In this document: in pieces, positions 38,527 to 48,196 of the stretch
Layout of the letters: every line of letters begins with the position of its first letter
Position numbering within the stretch: position 1 is the stretch's first letter
Source: Nautilus pompilius
Lineage: Eukaryota; Mollusca; Cephalopoda; Nautilida; Nautilidae
Assembly (NCBI GenBank): GCA_018389105.1
Contig: JACATO010002450.1
Span: forward strand, 814,501-878,500
Reading direction: 5' to 3'
Length of the DNA stretch: 64,000 bases
Made by a program: the position numbers and the translations under genes
Notes under the pieces: generated by a model
The model's database searches: none
The model's input: the letters and a program-made list of their open reading frames with translations, nothing else
What the model was told of the DNA's origin: nothing

Positions 38527-38756
38527 CAGTGCCGGACAAAAGAGTTGGGACACTTGCTGTAAAATTGATATTTGAGCTTCCTCATTTTAATAAATGCATT
38601 TAAATACCCATCACATTGTTTATTATATGCACAAAACATGCCTATAGTGTATAAAAGCAATACATGCTATATGTTTACATATTCTCTGGAAAAAATATTT
38701 GAATTGGCAATGTCTGATTTGTACTGTGACAAAAGAGTTGGGACAGTGAGCAAAAC
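38527..38756 (+). repeat. Left IR/DR end of the Tc1 element
   Basis: Transposase-binding direct repeats GACAAAAGAGTTGGGACA at 38535-38552 and 38728-38745, 193 bases apart. Confidence 0.85.
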
Positions 38757-38817
38757 CATAAATATTTTTCAACATTCCGAATTACAATCAAACAAATGCA
38801 TGGAAATGATCAATTGA

Positions 38818-39825
38818 CTAGTAGTCAGTGGCGTATCTGTGATTTTTTATCACTTCTTGACAATGACAAGGCATGGATTCGACCAAACAAAGGCAGTCAG
38901 AATTGGCCATTTCGTGCCAGCTTTTCTCGATGGCCTGCAAGAATTGGTCTTGGTTGAGATTCTTGTGTTTGGCCACCTTGGCCTTCAGCTGCTTCCAGGC
39001 ATTTTCGATTGGGTTGAGATCTGGACTTTGAGGCAGCCAGCGCATGACATCCATTCCTAGTTGGGTGGTGAGGGAAGTGATGACTCTGGCGGTGTGGATC
39101 AGGGCATTGTTGTGCTGGAAGATGGCAGTGACTGGCATGTTCTCGTTGATGTTGTTGACAACAACAGCCCTCAGTAAATTGCAGTAGGTCTGGGCAGTCA
39201 CTCTGCCCCTAATCAACTTGAGAGGGCCTGGTCTCACTGCGTTCATATACCCCCAGACCATCAACGATCCTCCTCCGGCCTGTACCGTCGGTTGAGTGCA
39301 CTTTATATTGTATTTTTCGCCATGGTAACATTGAACATATACTTGGCCAGCACTGTGAATGGGCATGATCATCATTTCGTTGGAAAAGAGAAGTCTAGCC
39401 CATTGAAATTTGGTCCAGTTTTTGTGCGCTTTAGCCCATGCTATACGGATGTGCCTGTTCTTGTTGCTGATCAATGGCTTTTTCTGGGCGATACGTTCAA
39501 AGAGATTCCCCTCGCAAAGACGTTGAATGGTGCGACTGGAGACATTCACTCCACTCAGGGAGGCTCGAATGACCGTCGATGTCAGGAAACAATTGGCCTT
39601 GGATTTTCAACAAATGAGTCGATCCATTTTGTTGTCACATTTTCGCAGTCTTCTGATCCACATTTTTAGTTTCGTGTTTCCGGTCTCCTTGTACTGCTTC
39701 AGAATGTGGTTTACATTGCTTTTCGGGCAATTGACTCGATCAGCTATCTCCCAAAAAGACAGATTTTCTTGGTGGTGCTCAATTATCAAGTCTCTGACTT
39801 CAGACGACGTTGTCTTGCCAGACAT
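38818..39825 (-). pseudogene. Tc1-type DD34E transposase, one frameshift and two Asp losses
   Basis: The N-terminal frame starts at ATG 39825 (MSGKTTSSEVRDLIIEHH) with the paired-type HTH: LSFWEIADRVNCPKSNVNHI. It ends at 39607. The remainder lies in another frame from about 39590 to 38818: ASLSGVNVSSRTIQR, KFQWARLLFSNEMMI, GGGSLMVWGYM, IFQHNNALIHTA and QSPDLNPIENAWKQL. At both catalytic Asp positions the sequence has Asn (codons on the complement of 39379-39381 and 39109-39111); the Glu is intact (39004-39006), with the family's 34-residue spacing. Total length of about 335 residues is normal. With one shift and two lost Asp residues it cannot transpose, though both DNA-binding ends remain. 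Confidence 0.92.
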
Positions 39826-39922
39826 GGTGCAAAAATGATCTTAAATGGTCTTAGATGATGCGATTCTATCATTTGATCATTTAAAAATGAATATATTGAG
39901 GGGAATAAATGTATGCACAGAT

Positions 39923-40152
39923 TTTGTTCACTGTCCCAACTCTTTTGTCATGGTACAAATTTGGCTATGCTAACTCAAGTATTTTTCCCAGACAGTAGAT
40001 ACACATATGACATTCATTGTTTTTACATGTTGTAAAGGCATGTTTTATACAACTTATGGACAATAGGATGGCTATCTGTATGCAAATGTAAAAACAAGAG
40101 AGCGCAAATATCAATTTCACAGCAAGTGTCCAAACTCTTTTGTCCGGCAATG
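39923..40152 (-). repeat. Right IR/DR end of the Tc1 element
   Basis: Inverted copies of the binding repeat at 39932-39949 and 40127-40144, 195 bases apart; the outer one differs by one base. Confidence 0.85.
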
Positions 40153-40435
40153 TACATAAAATATTGTTGGTACAAAATGGATGGAAAAACTGTTTTAACT
40201 AATCAATAGGCAAAAGCAATATAACATTAAATGTTTTCAATAATCAGAAAAAAAAAGATGGTAGCAAATTCAAGTGCCAGTTAAACATTTTAGCATTAGT
40301 ATATCAAAATTAATGACATCATTCTGTTCCACATTGGGAAGCAGTATCTTTAAATGATACAGTACATTAACTTTTTAATCACAATTTTGTCTTTACATAC
40401 AATCCAAATAGCTTTTTTTATGTAGATTGTTTAGT

Positions 40436-40680
40436 TAAGTTTAGTAGCTAAAGGAAGGCAGGAAGCCATTATGGCTTATGCAACAATTCCCACTAAAAAG
40501 AAATAACAATCAATTCAATTGTTAAACTGATTAACACCACCACTGCAAACAGAATTTAATATCACTAACAATTCTGTCACTAAGAAGTATTTTCTGATAA
40601 CAATTCATGCCAGAATCTTAGCTAATTAGTAATTATGACCCTTATTTTTAGTAGCTGTAGATAGCTAAAAAAATCTGTCC
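40436..40680 (+). repeat. Dispersed repeat family R2, copy 2
   Basis: AAGGCAGGAAGCCATTATGG near the start and AATTATGACCCTTA near the end, followed by GTAGCTGTAGATAGCTAAA, which also ends the minus-strand copy at 60420-60645. Confidence 0.7.
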
Positions 40681-41109
40681 TTGTCCACATGTTCAAGCCC
40701 CTATTTATTTTGAAAGTCCTTTTATAATGTCTCAAATATCCAACATTCCAACAAATATTTTCAATTATTCCAAATGGTTAAGATCTAAAAACACTGTGCT
40801 ATGTTTAGGCATCATCTGAAAACTTCAAACACTAATGTCCACAATACTGTTAATATCATCAACACAAATCACCAATCTTAAGTAATGGACTCAAAACCTA
40901 CATGCCACTAGGGGTTAATCTAATAGACTTCAGATTACCAGAATCACTTATCCTCTTTATGGCCTTCAAAATTTTCCATTCATGGAAACAACTTTTTGTA
41001 AAATGCCTAAAGGTTTACAAACCAACTACACAATTTCTTTTAAGTATTCTCCAAAAAAAATAATTCAATCCCTGCAGCTTTATCAGATTTTAGCTTCCAT
41101 ATACTAAGA
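40681..41109. other. Non-coding spacer between repeats
   Basis: Nothing recognised. Confidence 0.5.
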
Positions 41110-41400
41110 ACCCCAGCCTTGTAGTACTAGTGTGTGTGTAAAGTGGATGGATATTTAGTCAACACACCTGTAATGCAAAACAAGGTTTGAAATGATATAC
41201 AGATTTGCTGTTACAAAGGGCTATATTAATGAGGATCATGATCCCTATGGCTCATGAATAATACAGATTTTAAAGGCAATATAGTGCAAATGCACCACAG
41301 ATGGTATCCAAAGAGTTGTGACTTCAACTTATTTAAAATCATATTTTCTGTAATGACTATTGTATTAATAGGTTCTAAGCAAGTTTGTTCCACTTATTCA
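41110..41400 (+). repeat. Dispersed repeat family R3, copy 2
   Basis: Counterpart of 27720-28010: same block order, CAACACACCTGTAATGCAAA through GCAAATGCACCACAG, with moderate divergence. Confidence 0.65.
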
Positions 41401-42741
41401 ACATTAAATTTGTTTTATAAAGAAAAAAATATTGCAACAATAACTTTTATCATGATTTTTCAATACACCATCAAAGTTTGTAATAAATCCAGGCAGTTTG
41501 CTTCCTGTTCATGTCACTATCAATCTTAATGTCACTGGGTAACTTTTTTTTTTCTAAAAGTTCATCCCTGCACCTACCTCTTCCAATATAATTTCTGTTC
41601 GTTTCAGAAGTCTGGTAATTTAGCTATTTATCCATTTTGGCTTTACTAAATTTAATAAACAATTATTTTGATTAAATTTAACACCCAACTGTTAATATTA
41701 ACTGAAACGTCTTCCATGTCTTGTTATTAAAATCTAAGAGAGTTTCCTCATTTCATTTATCTTCTCCCTTGTTTAAACCTTATATTCATTAGTCGCTATT
41801 TTTCTAAATTAGAATTTATATCGATTTTTAGAAAATTCTGGTCACTAAAACATTCACTTTATTTATAGAAGTCAATATCAGTTATAAAACATTTATACCA
41901 TTATAATTTCATAGAAATTTAAAGTTTTATACTAAATATTAAAAAATTTAAAGACTTCTTGCAATTCTGGAAAGCCGCAAAACAAAAAGTGGAATTAAAA
42001 CAACGTTTATTTAATTCAGCTCATTTTAATAAGAATTAATTTTAGAAACATGAGTATATTTAATAATTTTCTTAAAGTCCAGAATTACACAGAGAAGTGG
42101 CAGTTTTCACACACACACAGCATGCAGGGTTTTTATAGCACATTTATTAACATGGACTTTCCCAGGATACTGAGAAGCCGCATTCATTGATGCTGAATTA
42201 ATCAATGCTGGATCAAAAACGGGAAATCAGTTTCCTTCTATTCTAGGTTTTCCTTCCAAAATTGAGCGTTGATGAATGACTGCATGTAAAAAAACTGTAA
42301 ATAGATGAAACAATACAGAGTATCTCCCCACCATTTTTGCTATATAAACCAATCATTTTGATTGGTCAGAACTTAACAACATGACAAGGTTCACACTGCA
42401 TTACACAGTGATTCAAAATGGCAGATAGCTATTACTCTGGGCTTCACAACTAGTTTAAACTATACATTCTCAGTAGGATACATTAATTTTTTTTTTTTAA
42501 TGTTCACCATTTGGTAAGTCATAAAATATTATTCAAATGCAAGTAAAAATAATCTATCAGATAGTAATCAAAATCTATTGGAGTAAATTTGTCTGCCCAG
42601 TATTTGTTGCTTCTATTGTTCTTTTTTCATCAATGTAACATCATTTGCAAAAAATCAATTCTGTCTCCTTCAATCTTGAAAGCAACTGTTTGCTCAAGTC
42701 CTATCCTTGATTTCTGTGCATCTTACTGTTGTTTATTATCC
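41401..42741. other. A/T-rich stretch without a recognisable gene
   Basis: Nothing recognised except a CACACACACACA run near 42110. Confidence 0.5.
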
Positions 42742-42852
42742 CAACAATGGCTTGGCTATACTGAAGATGGGAAACCAATATTTCTAGATGATATTAAGCC
42801 AATGGCATATGGAATTATTAAAAAAATAAAAAATCATGCTGATGCAGATTAA
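42742..42852 (+). pseudogene. Unidentified protein C-terminal fragment
   Basis: A frame that is of chance quality up to 42741 becomes protein-like at QQWLGYTEDGKPIFLDD, then IKPMAYGIIKKIKNHADAD and a stop at 42850-42852. The change in composition suggests the 3' end of a real coding sequence: a retroposed gene fragment, an element-derived C terminus or a terminal exon. No good splice acceptor lies at the change point. I do not recognise the family. Confidence 0.35.
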
Positions 42853-43379
42853 AAATATGGTTCATCTTAAATGTCTTCACCTTTACTTTTACACTGAGAC
42901 TTGGTACATAAATTTCAGGTATTTATCTTTATCTGGACACCATAACTTTGTTTTTTCATCTAAATGGCTTCAAATTTGGAATGAAATCTGACTGTAGTCT
43001 GTCAAATGCAATGTAATAAGTGAATGTACTTATCTGTATTGGTTTGTACATTTCAGATGAATGTCAAATTTGGTCATTCACAAAATTCTTTTAATAAATA
43101 GAATACTTTAGGAAATAAATCAGGTGTAAAACACGCAAAATACCTAAGACAATGCATTCACAGAAGTGGTATTTCTAACCTAAAAAAATAATTAGTCAAT
43201 TCTGATGAATAGAGGAGAAACTGCACCAATGTTTCCACACATTCAGTGAGCACACAACTTTACATATATAAGTTGTGAATCTCAAGTGTAGCATGCGCCT
43301 TTTTTAAATACTGGTTTCAAATGCCAATTTTAATTTCCCTTTTCCCATGATTAAAACAAGCACAATCCTGAAGGAGGGC
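42853..43379. other. Non-coding A/T-rich spacer
   Basis: Nothing recognised; possibly 3' flank of the fragment that ends at 42852. Confidence 0.45.
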
Positions 43380-43570
43380 TTAAGTTTGAATACCAGTAGG
43401 AGTCATCTCAGTTTAGCATACCTCCCTCCCAAGCATTGTTTCTTCTCACTACTCTTCACCAACCAAGGGCTTTCCTCCCACATCTAAAAATGAAGACATC
43501 TAGTAAGATAATGAAGTCAGAAGTGCTAGGCCACTCGTGGCACAGGCAGGCCTCCCATAAATTAAAATAA
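43380..43570 (+). repeat. SINE-like repeat copy
   Basis: AAGTTTGAATACCAG resembles a Pol III B box. The body then shares with the 54930-55250 copy: CTCAGTTTAGCATACCTCCC, TTCACCAACCA, TTTCCTCCCACATCTAAAAA and CTCGTGGCACAGG. tRNA derivation is inferred from the box-like motif. Confidence 0.55.
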
Positions 43571-44489
43571 GTCAGTAAACTCTCTTATGAAAAACCACAT
43601 CGAAACAATTGAATTAATCATTTATATTTAGATGCAGACTTTACTTCATAGGTGCAAGACAGTCAGATGAACCAGCTATCACTGGATGAAAATCCACAAA
43701 ACTCCTGTCTTAATTGCTGCTAGGGATGTACAGATGTTACCCCATTATTTGGCTTTGTAACAGAAAATGGAAATTTATTTTATTTTTTAACTTGAATATT
43801 GCTCATCAGTATCCAATATTACACGAAGATTTATCAACAAAAAAATGTATCTAAATTAACACAATCAGATGCATAAATCTGGCATGAAGTTGGAAAGGGC
43901 ACGCAAAGATGTTAAATCCATAAGCATTCATTCAGTCATCACCTTCCACACATGCGCACTCTTTTTATTTTTTCAGGAAGGGAGACAACTGCCTCTCAGA
44001 CCCACCCTCCCCTAGACACTCTGCACATAACTAGGTGGAGGTCAAAACAAAAGGTAATACTGGGTCTAAAAATGCAATTCAAAATTCAACACATTTATGA
44101 AACAAATTTAACAAAGAAAAAAGTGTAATGAAAATTGAAATGAGTAAAGGTTTAATGTTGACTAATCAATATAAGAATACTCAAATCCCAATATATAACA
44201 AGGTGAATACAGAAACCAAAATACTGTAAGCAATAGTGTTCTACAAACAAAATAAAAAATTGTCCAAATTCTGAAGATTTCCTAGTTAAGTAATTCCTAT
44301 GTTAAACTAAGCAACATAGCCATTTCCAAATCCACATTAACTTGTAAGAATTTGAAAGACAAAGAATTGGAAGTAGTATTGGTCTACAAACAGATTCAAA
44401 ACTGCAAATAACTTCGAAAGTCTGTCAAAAATATAACCTAGTATTTAAAATTAAAAGCCCTAGAATTATAATACAAAGACAAACTTTTT

Positions 44490-46070
44490 AGCACTTTGTG
44501 AATTAAGGTGGTTTGTTGTTGGGTCATATATATATATATAGTCCACCAGTCCTAAACCTGTTCATTGTCAATGGAACCACACCTAAATGCACCAGAAACA
44601 ATTTTTACAGCCTTTTCAAGTAAATAGTATTTCCTTTTCAACATATCAAAGGATCTTCATGCCCAAGTAGTAGGGATAAGTTAAGCTATTTCTCTATCGC
44701 AACAGTTTTTTTTTTTTTCTGATTTAGTTCTTGAAGATCTAGAGTTTGCTTTCCTTTAGAAAAAAATGGCAGCTCATCCTTTTCCTGTTGCTATTACTTC
44801 ACAGCAGTTAAAGTCTTGAAACCATCACTACATATCAGCAACTAAATTTTGTGTTAAGTGGGGATCAAGACTTTTATCAGAATCTGCAATTACATTTCTC
44901 GTTTGGCTTCACCTAATCTCACCATCTTCCATTTAAAAAAAAATTCTTCTATCAACCTATGCATTATACTTACTATGGAACTTCAGTTTAAAGCAAGGAT
45001 CTAAAGATATGGAAATACAGGGAGCATTTCCCATTCGGCAAATACTTATGTAAACACCTTTACACAGTTGCTTTTAGCTGATGTACAATTGTCAAGATTC
45101 CCTCAATATTAGTATTAGTGGAAACTTTGTCTAGGAAAGGTTCTACAGCTAAAATTGACAAAATTATAAAGGAAGTTCTTGCGTTCTTCTGACTAGCAAC
45201 TTCTGTGATCTCTTCAAAAGACACAACAAGTTTTTCAGCCAGACTCCATTGATATGGAGTTGGATTTTGAATATCATCATCTACTGCACATGCCACAATG
45301 CAATGTATTACGTTTTTAACACGTAATACAAACTCTTCCAACAGGTGGATACATCCTATAAAAGCCTACCTTCGAGAACCTTCAGTTGTTCTTCAAGGTT
45401 TGCATTTAGCTTTTGCGAGGCAACAGGAAAATGACCAACTATCTCTCAATTAATAAGAGATATCCATTACTGCTCATTGGCTAAACATGGCATTATTAAT
45501 GCACAGTTGTAGAGATAAACAAGATAGTGATGGTTATCCAGTTTTGATAAATCCAGCAACCATATTAGAGCATTGTCATTGAAGACTAAATAGCTGAAAT
45601 ACTACTGGATAAAGTCTTTCTCATCCTAAATGTTCTCACTTATGTTTGACTGTGTGATTTTGGAATGGTGTTCCAGCATCCTTAGCTGTCCAAATGTCTG
45701 TCATCAATGCTACAATTGTCATTTCTTCTTGTAGCAACTTTTAGACATTTTGAAAAATACTGATAAATCTGGTATCACTGTTTGACTTTAAAGTTACATT
45801 TATTTTAGCATGTTGAGTAAATTTCTAAATCCAATCAATGACTATTACAACCGAGAAGTGGCTCAAGGATGTCCGATATCCCCACAAACATTTCTTGTCA
45901 AAAGATTCCTCTTAGTCATTTGTTTACACAGCCTGAGCTGGGTTCTTCAGATCTCCTTTTCACAGCAGCAACAGGGTTCTTCTCTTCCTGCTGAAGCATT
46001 TCTGCATTGTATTTGGCAGCATGTTTTACCATTAAAAAATGTATCATTGACAGTTGTGAATTTTGTGTAG
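44490..46070 (-). pseudogene. ZBED-type hAT transposase relic, copy A
   Basis: On the minus strand a possible BED-finger remnant near 46060 is followed by IVALMTDIWTAKDAG, the first catalytic Asp (complement of 45696-45698). A decayed stretch, QCSNMVAGFIKTG, matches the DNASNM segment. The best frame, 45341-45060, reads TPYQWSLAEKLVVSFEEITE, a standard ZBED/hAT segment, then ISISLDPCFKLKFHSK in place of the LDPRxKxxFF motif. The hATC part near 44560-44680 (LLGHEDPLICFKRK) is degenerate. Stops occur throughout. The ancestral enzyme would be a nuclear cut-and-paste transposase. Confidence 0.8.
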
Positions 46071-46743
46071 TTTTTCCTTGCAGTCATCTCTACCTGTAAA
46101 ATGTCTATGCAGAGTATGTTAGCTGTCAGTCAGCTTGTTACAGTTCTAACTTCCTAATCCCTCAGCTAAGCATCTGAAAAACCTGACCGGAGACCCAATA
46201 TTCAATTTTTTTAAATGATGACCAGCAACAATATAGGTTCTATAACACCCACGATTAATTAAGTATTGTAGGATCACTAATAAGTGTTCATGCAGTTACC
46301 AGCTACAATAAATACAAGGTTTACCTTTCCTAGGAAAAAGCAATGTGGCTCTTATCACAGTACTGTTCCAACAATCAGCCCTTATACTGCACGTGTACCT
46401 TAGTTAGGTATTAATAGCAGCTTGATCATTTAGCTCGCTAATATATTATTTAAAAATTTCTTAAATTAGCCATTACTGATCTGTTAACACAGATGGTATC
46501 ACTAAGAATAAATAGGCTTTAAACAGCGGAAAGGTTTTCCATATCATGGTCATCAGTCTTTAATGTTATACTGGTTGTTTACATTATAATGAGCAAAACA
46601 TACCCATATTCCATAACCAAATCAACATTTTAGATTTTTTTTTTTAATTGCTATAGCTTCACATACTGCATGAGAATGTTCCAATAACAATGCAGTATAG
46701 TCATACCTTGTAATGATTATCTGATTTAAACGGCATTTTAAAA
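44976..46743. repeat. Near-identical tract shared with copy B (57384-59204)
   Basis: By eye only about nine substitutions and three small indels separate the tracts, apart from a 49-bp block present in B and absent here at the GAGAA-GTGGCTC junction near 45857. Identity outside the tract on the left is far lower. Confidence 0.9.
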
Positions 46744-47660
46744 TATTTTTCAGTCTATACATCTGTATCTATCTTTGATTTTTTCCTTTGTTTTTTTCCA
46801 TAAAAACGACATATTGGCAGAATTTTGCAATATATTGCAAGTTCTCACAGTTTAATTATTAAGGTTGTTTTCATTTCAATTTTCATTGTTACAGTTTTGG
46901 GGAGAATGAACAGAGTTTGGACAGGTGAAGTTTCATGTATGCATGCACCAGTAAGGAATAAAGGCAAATTCTTCAGGTATATTTATTGTCATATTTGTAA
47001 AAATAGTCCGTGTACAGAAATAATTTTCTGGCTTCCTGGTAGCAGCAGGACAAAAATTCTGTTATGAATAGCTTATCCCTAAATGACACTGTTGTAAATG
47101 GACAGTAAAATAAAGTACATGGTTTGACATGATGCTGGAAAAAGCATGACAAAATATTTAGGAAAGTGATAAATGAATCCCACTCACAGTTTTGCATTAT
47201 AGGTTAGTAATAGAAAGATAAAATCAAATGCCATGTGATATACAGACTGAAGCAGAAAGATATTACTAAGAAAGATTCTGCCAGAAGAAAATGCTTTTGT
47301 TCAAACTACGTACCACTGTTCAGGCATACGGCCACACCAGGAATGTAAAAGAATACTCCCATCTGGAAAAAAAGTGTGATATACATTTCACTGACTCTCT
47401 AATTATCTTAATGTATTGATTATTTGGCTTTAGACTATAGCTAACTGAGGCTACATGGATTTGGAAAAACAGCATCTTTTACCTATTTGCAATAAAGTGC
47501 CCTAAAAGCAAAAATGAAAGCATGTGCATGTGATTCTATACAAATAATTATGTTGTTTTGTTTTGACTCACAGAGGTGAATGACTCCTGATAGTCATATC
47601 CAGAAAATTATCTTACCTATAACACTATTCATATTTTATTTAATTTCTTATCAATAATAG
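46744..47660. other. Non-coding A/T-rich spacer
   Basis: Nothing recognised. Similarity to the sequence beside copy B ends at the left edge. Confidence 0.5.
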
Positions 47661-48196
47661 TGTCCCAAAAAGATGTATAGTTTCATACACTATCACACAA
47701 AAGCATTTCATTTCTCAATAATAAGACATCTTTTATTCAGAAACTCACAAATGACTGTACAGGACAAGCATCCCTGATGTCACATTTTCAGTGTGGAAAA
47801 AATGTACGGGCATTTTTGGATGAACACTTGGAGATGAATGAGATAACAAACCAGCTGATACCCACCATACTCTTCAGATCTCTCACCACCAGGTTTTCTT
47901 CCTTTGGGGGGGAGGGCGGGGGTTGGTGAAAGTCAGGGTGTACACCTCATAAACAGCTACCATCCACAAACTCCAGCAAAGAACTGATGCTTCAGCTATT
48001 CCTGTGAAAACGTGCAGTTACATGTTACTCTGCTGTCAGACACTGCAAGCACATGTGTCTGCCGATGGTGAACATTTTGAACACCTACCATGTGCATCAT
48101 GGTTGGGATGGGTATCTGATGTATCACGCAGAAATTCTATCTTGTAATATGTTTACAAGGCTATAGAAAAGCATGTATATTCATCTTTTTGGGACA
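47661..48196 (+). mobile_element. Miniature DNA transposon with TGTCCCAAAAAGATG ends
   Basis: TGTCCCAAAAAGATG occurs at 47661-47675 and, inverted, at 48182-48196; similarity weakens beyond 15 bases. The element is 536 bp with a C-terminal transposase relic inside. ATAG lies next to both ends, perhaps part of the ends or a target duplication. The terminal sequence differs from the element at 30442, so it is a separate family of the same general type. Confidence 0.75.
47800..48090 (+). pseudogene. C-terminal relic of a DUF4817/mariner-related transposase
   Basis: Plus-strand frames read TFLDEHLEMNEI, an interruption by a G-rich tract (47908-47930), then VYTSQTATIHKLQQ and finally DGEHFEHL near 48064-48087. 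The order fits the region from before the SPDL motif to the extreme C terminus of these transposases, where GxHxEHL is usual. Frame changes are present and the catalytic motif itself is not readable. Everything N-terminal is deleted. Confidence 0.55.

Larger units (their letters stand above)
38527..40152 (-). mobile_element. Tc1-like element with long IR/DR ends, near complete
   Basis: The outer ends start CAGTGCCGGACAAAAGAG and, inverted, CATTGCCGGACAAAAGAG, with TA on both sides (38525-38526 and 40153-40154). Total length is 1626 bp, normal for Tc1-like elements. The inverted ends are about 230 bp and each contains two copies of GACAAAAGAGTTGGGACA or a one-base variant, an IR/DR arrangement known from Tc3 and Sleeping Beauty-type elements. 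The transposase lies between them on the minus strand. Confidence 0.92.
43721..46743 (-). mobile_element. ZBED-type hAT element, copy A
   Basis: Homology with copy B begins at TAGGGATG (43721) and stops near 46743, so these are taken as the ends. The left end fits the TAGGGATGTxCCGATTAATC-like termini of some hAT elements, and the right end, GATTTAAACGGCATTTT, is a decayed inverse of it. About 3.0 kb, transposase relic on the minus strand. No 8-bp target duplication is visible. From 43721 to about 44900 it is only moderately similar to copy B; from 44976 on it is nearly identical to it. Confidence 0.8.

Noticed and set aside
45810-46070. Plus-strand frame duplicated at 58246-58527
   Set aside because: It is antisense to the hAT transposase relics and is conserved between copies only because the DNA tract is near-identical.
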